25,600 nt of DNA from assembly GCA_021808665.1 (NCBI GenBank), contig JAKBBA010000047.1, positions 1 to 25,600 on the forward strand. The letters are read 5' to 3'. Under the pieces are notes generated by a model. It did no database searches and was not told the origin of the DNA. It saw only the letters and a program-made list of their open reading frames with translations. The position numbers were made by a program, and so were the translations under genes. Source of the DNA: Actinomycetes bacterium. Its GTDB lineage: Bacteria > Actinomycetota > Acidimicrobiia > Acidimicrobiales > Palsa-688. Positions 24,085 to 25,600 of the stretch are shown here, one piece after another. Position 1 is the stretch's first letter, and every line of letters starts with the position of its first letter.

Positions 24085-24333
24085 GTGGCACGTTTGTGGC
24101 ACACCGGGTCTATACCCTCTGGGGGTAATTACTGAAATATGGGCTCTGAGCTGGACTTTGTTGTGAGCGAGCGACGGGAATCGAACCCGCGTTCTCAACT
24201 TGGGAAGGGGCTGTCCCACCCTGCGGTGACCTGGTGTTTCGCGTGTTCGGGCTGGTCAGACGGCATTTTGGTTTGACCGTGTGCGCCCGGCTGGGACCGG
24301 GTTTGACCGGCCGTTGTGGCACGAATGTGGCAC
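24085..24333. repeat. Direct repeat B with tRNA-Gly 3' half and paired GTGGCAC motifs
   Basis: This is the second copy of the 249-bp element, 4,958 bp from repeat A. GTGGCAC pairs lie at 24085-24091/24096-24102 and 24316-24322/24327-24333 with the same 11-bp spacing and GTTT/GAAT separators. The TACCC-N5-GGGTA dyad is at 24113-24127; its arms are kept while the spacer and flanks differ. The right end touches the stop codon of the antitoxin gene at 24337. Confidence 0.75.
24165..24207 (-). pseudogene. tRNA-Gly(CCC) 3' half, second copy
   Basis: Same structure as the copy at 19207-19249: anticodon loop CTTCCCAAG, variable loop, T-arm with GGTTCGATTCC and acceptor strand CGCTCGC. It differs at two positions, one in the anticodon stem (GTTGA for GCTGA) and one in the variable region. 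The 5' half is missing here too. Confidence 0.75.
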
Positions 24334-24336
24334 GAC

Positions 24337-24777
24337 TCAGACGTCGAGCAGGGGTTGAGCACCGGGCTCGTCGGTCGGCGACGTGCCGATCAGGAGCTCG
24401 ACGTCGCCGTCGGGGTAGCTCGCAACGAGGTGGAGTTCCCCTCCGGTAGCGTTGACGAAGCGGCGCAGCGTGGAGAGCAACAGATCGGCGCGCCGCTCGA
24501 AGCGGGATATCTCGCTTTGGTCCATGCCCATCGCCTCGCCGACAGTCGCCTGGGCGAGAGCCCGCAACTTGCGGACCTTCGCCAGGCTCGCCTGGTGCCG
24601 CTCGATCTCCTCGCCGGCACGTTCGTAGGCGGCCCTGCCTGTCGGGTCGGCGAGGATCCGTTCCCGCAACGCAGCTGCTGAGACATTGGCCTCCTCGAAG
24701 ATTGCGCGGTCGTCCGCCGCGTGGGCGCCGGTCTGGCGGTCGTCGACCGGAAGGCTCCGGTGAGCGTCGGTCATCAT
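24337..24777 (-). CDS. XRE-family antitoxin (HigA-like)
   Basis: ATG 24777 is preferred because AGAGGAG lies five bases upstream; ATG 24804 is possible. The 146-residue product has an acidic N-terminal half with a helix ALRERILADPTGRAAYERAG, then a lambda-repressor-type helix-turn-helix (LAQATVGEAMGMDQSEISRFERR) and a short beta-rich tail ending in VELLIG. It follows the toxin gene by about 40 bp on the same strand, the toxin-first order typical of higBA systems. It would neutralise the toxin and repress the shared promoter, probably through the palindrome at 25240-25257. The stop is four bases from the direct repeat. Confidence 0.85.
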   Translation of the reverse strand: MMTDAHRSLPVDDRQTGAHAADDRAIFEEANVSAAALRERILADPTGRAAYERAGEEIERHQASLAKVRKLRALAQATVGEAMGMDQSEISRFERRADLLLSTLRRFVNATGGELHLVASYPDGDVELLIGTSPTDEPGAQPLLDV

Positions 24778-24817
24778 CCCATCTCCTCTGTCTCCTGTGT
24801 CCATGGTCTTGGCCCGG

Positions 24818-25219
24818 TCATCTCACGATCCTCCAGTGCTGCCTTCCGGCGAAGATCGTGAGTCGCCGCTCGGCTTCGGCGAGGTTGGTCGGGTACCAAC
24901 GGTTACCGAGATCCGTCTTGTCACCTCCGAGGAGCAGCACCGCCCGTACGTCCCCTCGGTCCGGAGCGACGAAACCGTAGAAAAGCCTGATCACCGGAGG
25001 CCCCTCCGCGTAGGGCGTCACCCTCGTCGGCGGTGTCCGGCGAAGTGCTCTCAATCCCAGGCGTGACGTGACAACCGGGTGCGAATCCGGGTCACCAAGC
25101 TCGCGACCGTGCGCAGCGAGGGCATCGATGAGAGCTTGGATCTCACCAGCGACCTCGATGTCCACGTTGACCAACTCCTCGAACCACTCAAGGAAGTACG
25201 GGTGGTAGACGACCTCCAC
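24818..25219 (-). CDS. HigB/RelE-superfamily toxin (Gp49-like)
   Basis: GTG 25219 gives 133 residues beginning VEVVYHPYFLEWFEEL (the first residue is Met in the protein). The family pattern is clear: LVNVDIEVAGEIQALIDAL helix, GDPDSHPV, LRALRRTPP, VIRLFYGFVAP and VLLLGGDKTDLGN with the following helix of acidic residues. These toxins cleave mRNA on the ribosome. Conserved basic residues (R in ALRR, K in GGDKT) are present, so it looks intact. A longer frame upstream exists but would run through the candidate operator. Confidence 0.85.
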   Translation of the reverse strand: MEVVYHPYFLEWFEELVNVDIEVAGEIQALIDALAAHGRELGDPDSHPVVTSRLGLRALRRTPPTRVTPYAEGPPVIRLFYGFVAPDRGDVRAVLLLGGDKTDLGNRWYPTNLAEAERRLTIFAGRQHWRIVR

Positions 25220-25239
25220 GAACCCAACCCTACCACCTC

Positions 25240-25257
25240 TATGTGCTCGACCACATA
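25240..25257. promoter_or_regulatory. Candidate autoregulatory operator of the toxin-antitoxin pair
   Basis: TATGTGCTCGACCACATA is an 18-bp palindrome with a single mismatched pair, 21 bp upstream of the toxin start. Type II antitoxins with helix-turn-helix domains usually bind such dyads in their own promoter. Confidence 0.55.
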
Positions 25258-25259
25258 CC

Positions 25260-25600
25260 GCCATGGGACCGGGCATCGAACCGGGAGCCGTGCACGGACA
25301 CGCAGGTCGGCAGGACACGCGGTGTCGGTCGGTCGGGCGAGCCATGGCACTACTGCCAATAGGGCCCGACGGCGCCGACGACCGCCACACCATTCTTGAG
25401 CGTGTCCCCACTCCGCTCGCCCACATGTGCCGATATGCGTCAGCTCGCCAAAGCTGCCGTCTGGGTTATCGAGTGCGTGTTATGTGCCGACAGCCTTGGG
25501 AATGCCCCGCGTAGCTCGTGGTCGAGATTGAAAGGCATCGCTTGCGGCGGATCGTTCTGCTGCCTGGCTCGCTGGGCGCTATGGATACCAGCAGCTGTCT
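25260..25600. other. Right edge, no gene recognised
   Basis: No frame has a recognisable domain or a ribosome site. The stretch may hold the rest of the toxin-antitoxin promoter region and spacer, or the edge of a gene that continues beyond the window. Confidence 0.35.

Noticed and set aside
23737..24135. 132-codon plus-strand frame ending in VARLWHTG
   Set aside because: Skewed Arg/Pro/Gly content and no start signal; the end is a translation of the GTGGCAC motifs. An integrase C-terminus was considered, but no integrase motifs (R...HxxR...Y) are visible.
24110..24322. 70-codon minus-strand frame in repeat B
   Set aside because: It is the same artefact translation of the tRNA-half repeat as in repeat A.
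1..25600. CRISPR array
   Set aside because: No series of regularly spaced short repeats was seen; the only clear repeats are the two 249-bp copies and the short motifs within them.

Overview
The window is high-GC bacterial DNA with GTG/TTG starts, GGAG-type ribosome sites and GC-rich hairpins, most likely from an actinobacterium. A leftover secreted-protein repeat (around 18.5 kb) belongs to a family I associate with Acidimicrobiia and related actinobacteria; that placement is a guess. Two kinds of region are joined: a catabolic locus (about 0.6-16.5 kb) and an accessory region on the right (about 18.4-25.3 kb). A small housekeeping-like pair lies between them.

Catabolic locus. A divergent four-carbon-acid-sugar kinase (DUF1537) faces a plus-strand series: bicupin, HpcH/HpaI aldolase, LacI-family repressor, alpha/beta hydrolase, a double NTF2/SnoaL-like protein, a ribose-type sugar ABC transporter (ATPase, permease, lipoprotein binding protein), a beta-hydroxyacid dehydrogenase, an aldo/keto reductase, a class II FBP/tagatose-type aldolase and a DAO-family FAD oxidoreductase. 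Two more double NTF2-like genes converge at the end. Stop/start overlaps couple the dehydrogenase, reductase, aldolase and FAD enzyme. The contents suggest uptake of a sugar-like compound, oxidation or reduction, phosphorylation and aldol cleavage. The gene set does not match a pathway I can name. Three similar 14-bp dyads centred on CG lie in the promoter regions of the kinase/bicupin pair, the first NTF2-like gene and the last NTF2-like gene. They are good candidates for operators of the local LacI protein.

Middle. After about 0.8 kb with no convincing gene come a truncated haemoglobin (apparently leaderless) and a translationally coupled GyrI-like protein, closed by a hairpin.

Accessory region. 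Two direct repeats of equal length (249 bp, 4,958 bp apart) each carry the anticodon-to-3'-end half of a tRNA-Gly(CCC), flanked by paired GTGGCAC motifs. This looks like integrase attachment-site architecture. Between them are a small helical protein with an uncharacterised partner, a DUF4365 nuclease-like protein, and a 641-residue protein of unknown family with a C-terminal PD-(D/E)XK-like motif. This is a plausible small defence or toxin island. To its right is a toxin-first HigBA-like module with a near-perfect 18-bp palindrome upstream. No integrase gene is visible.
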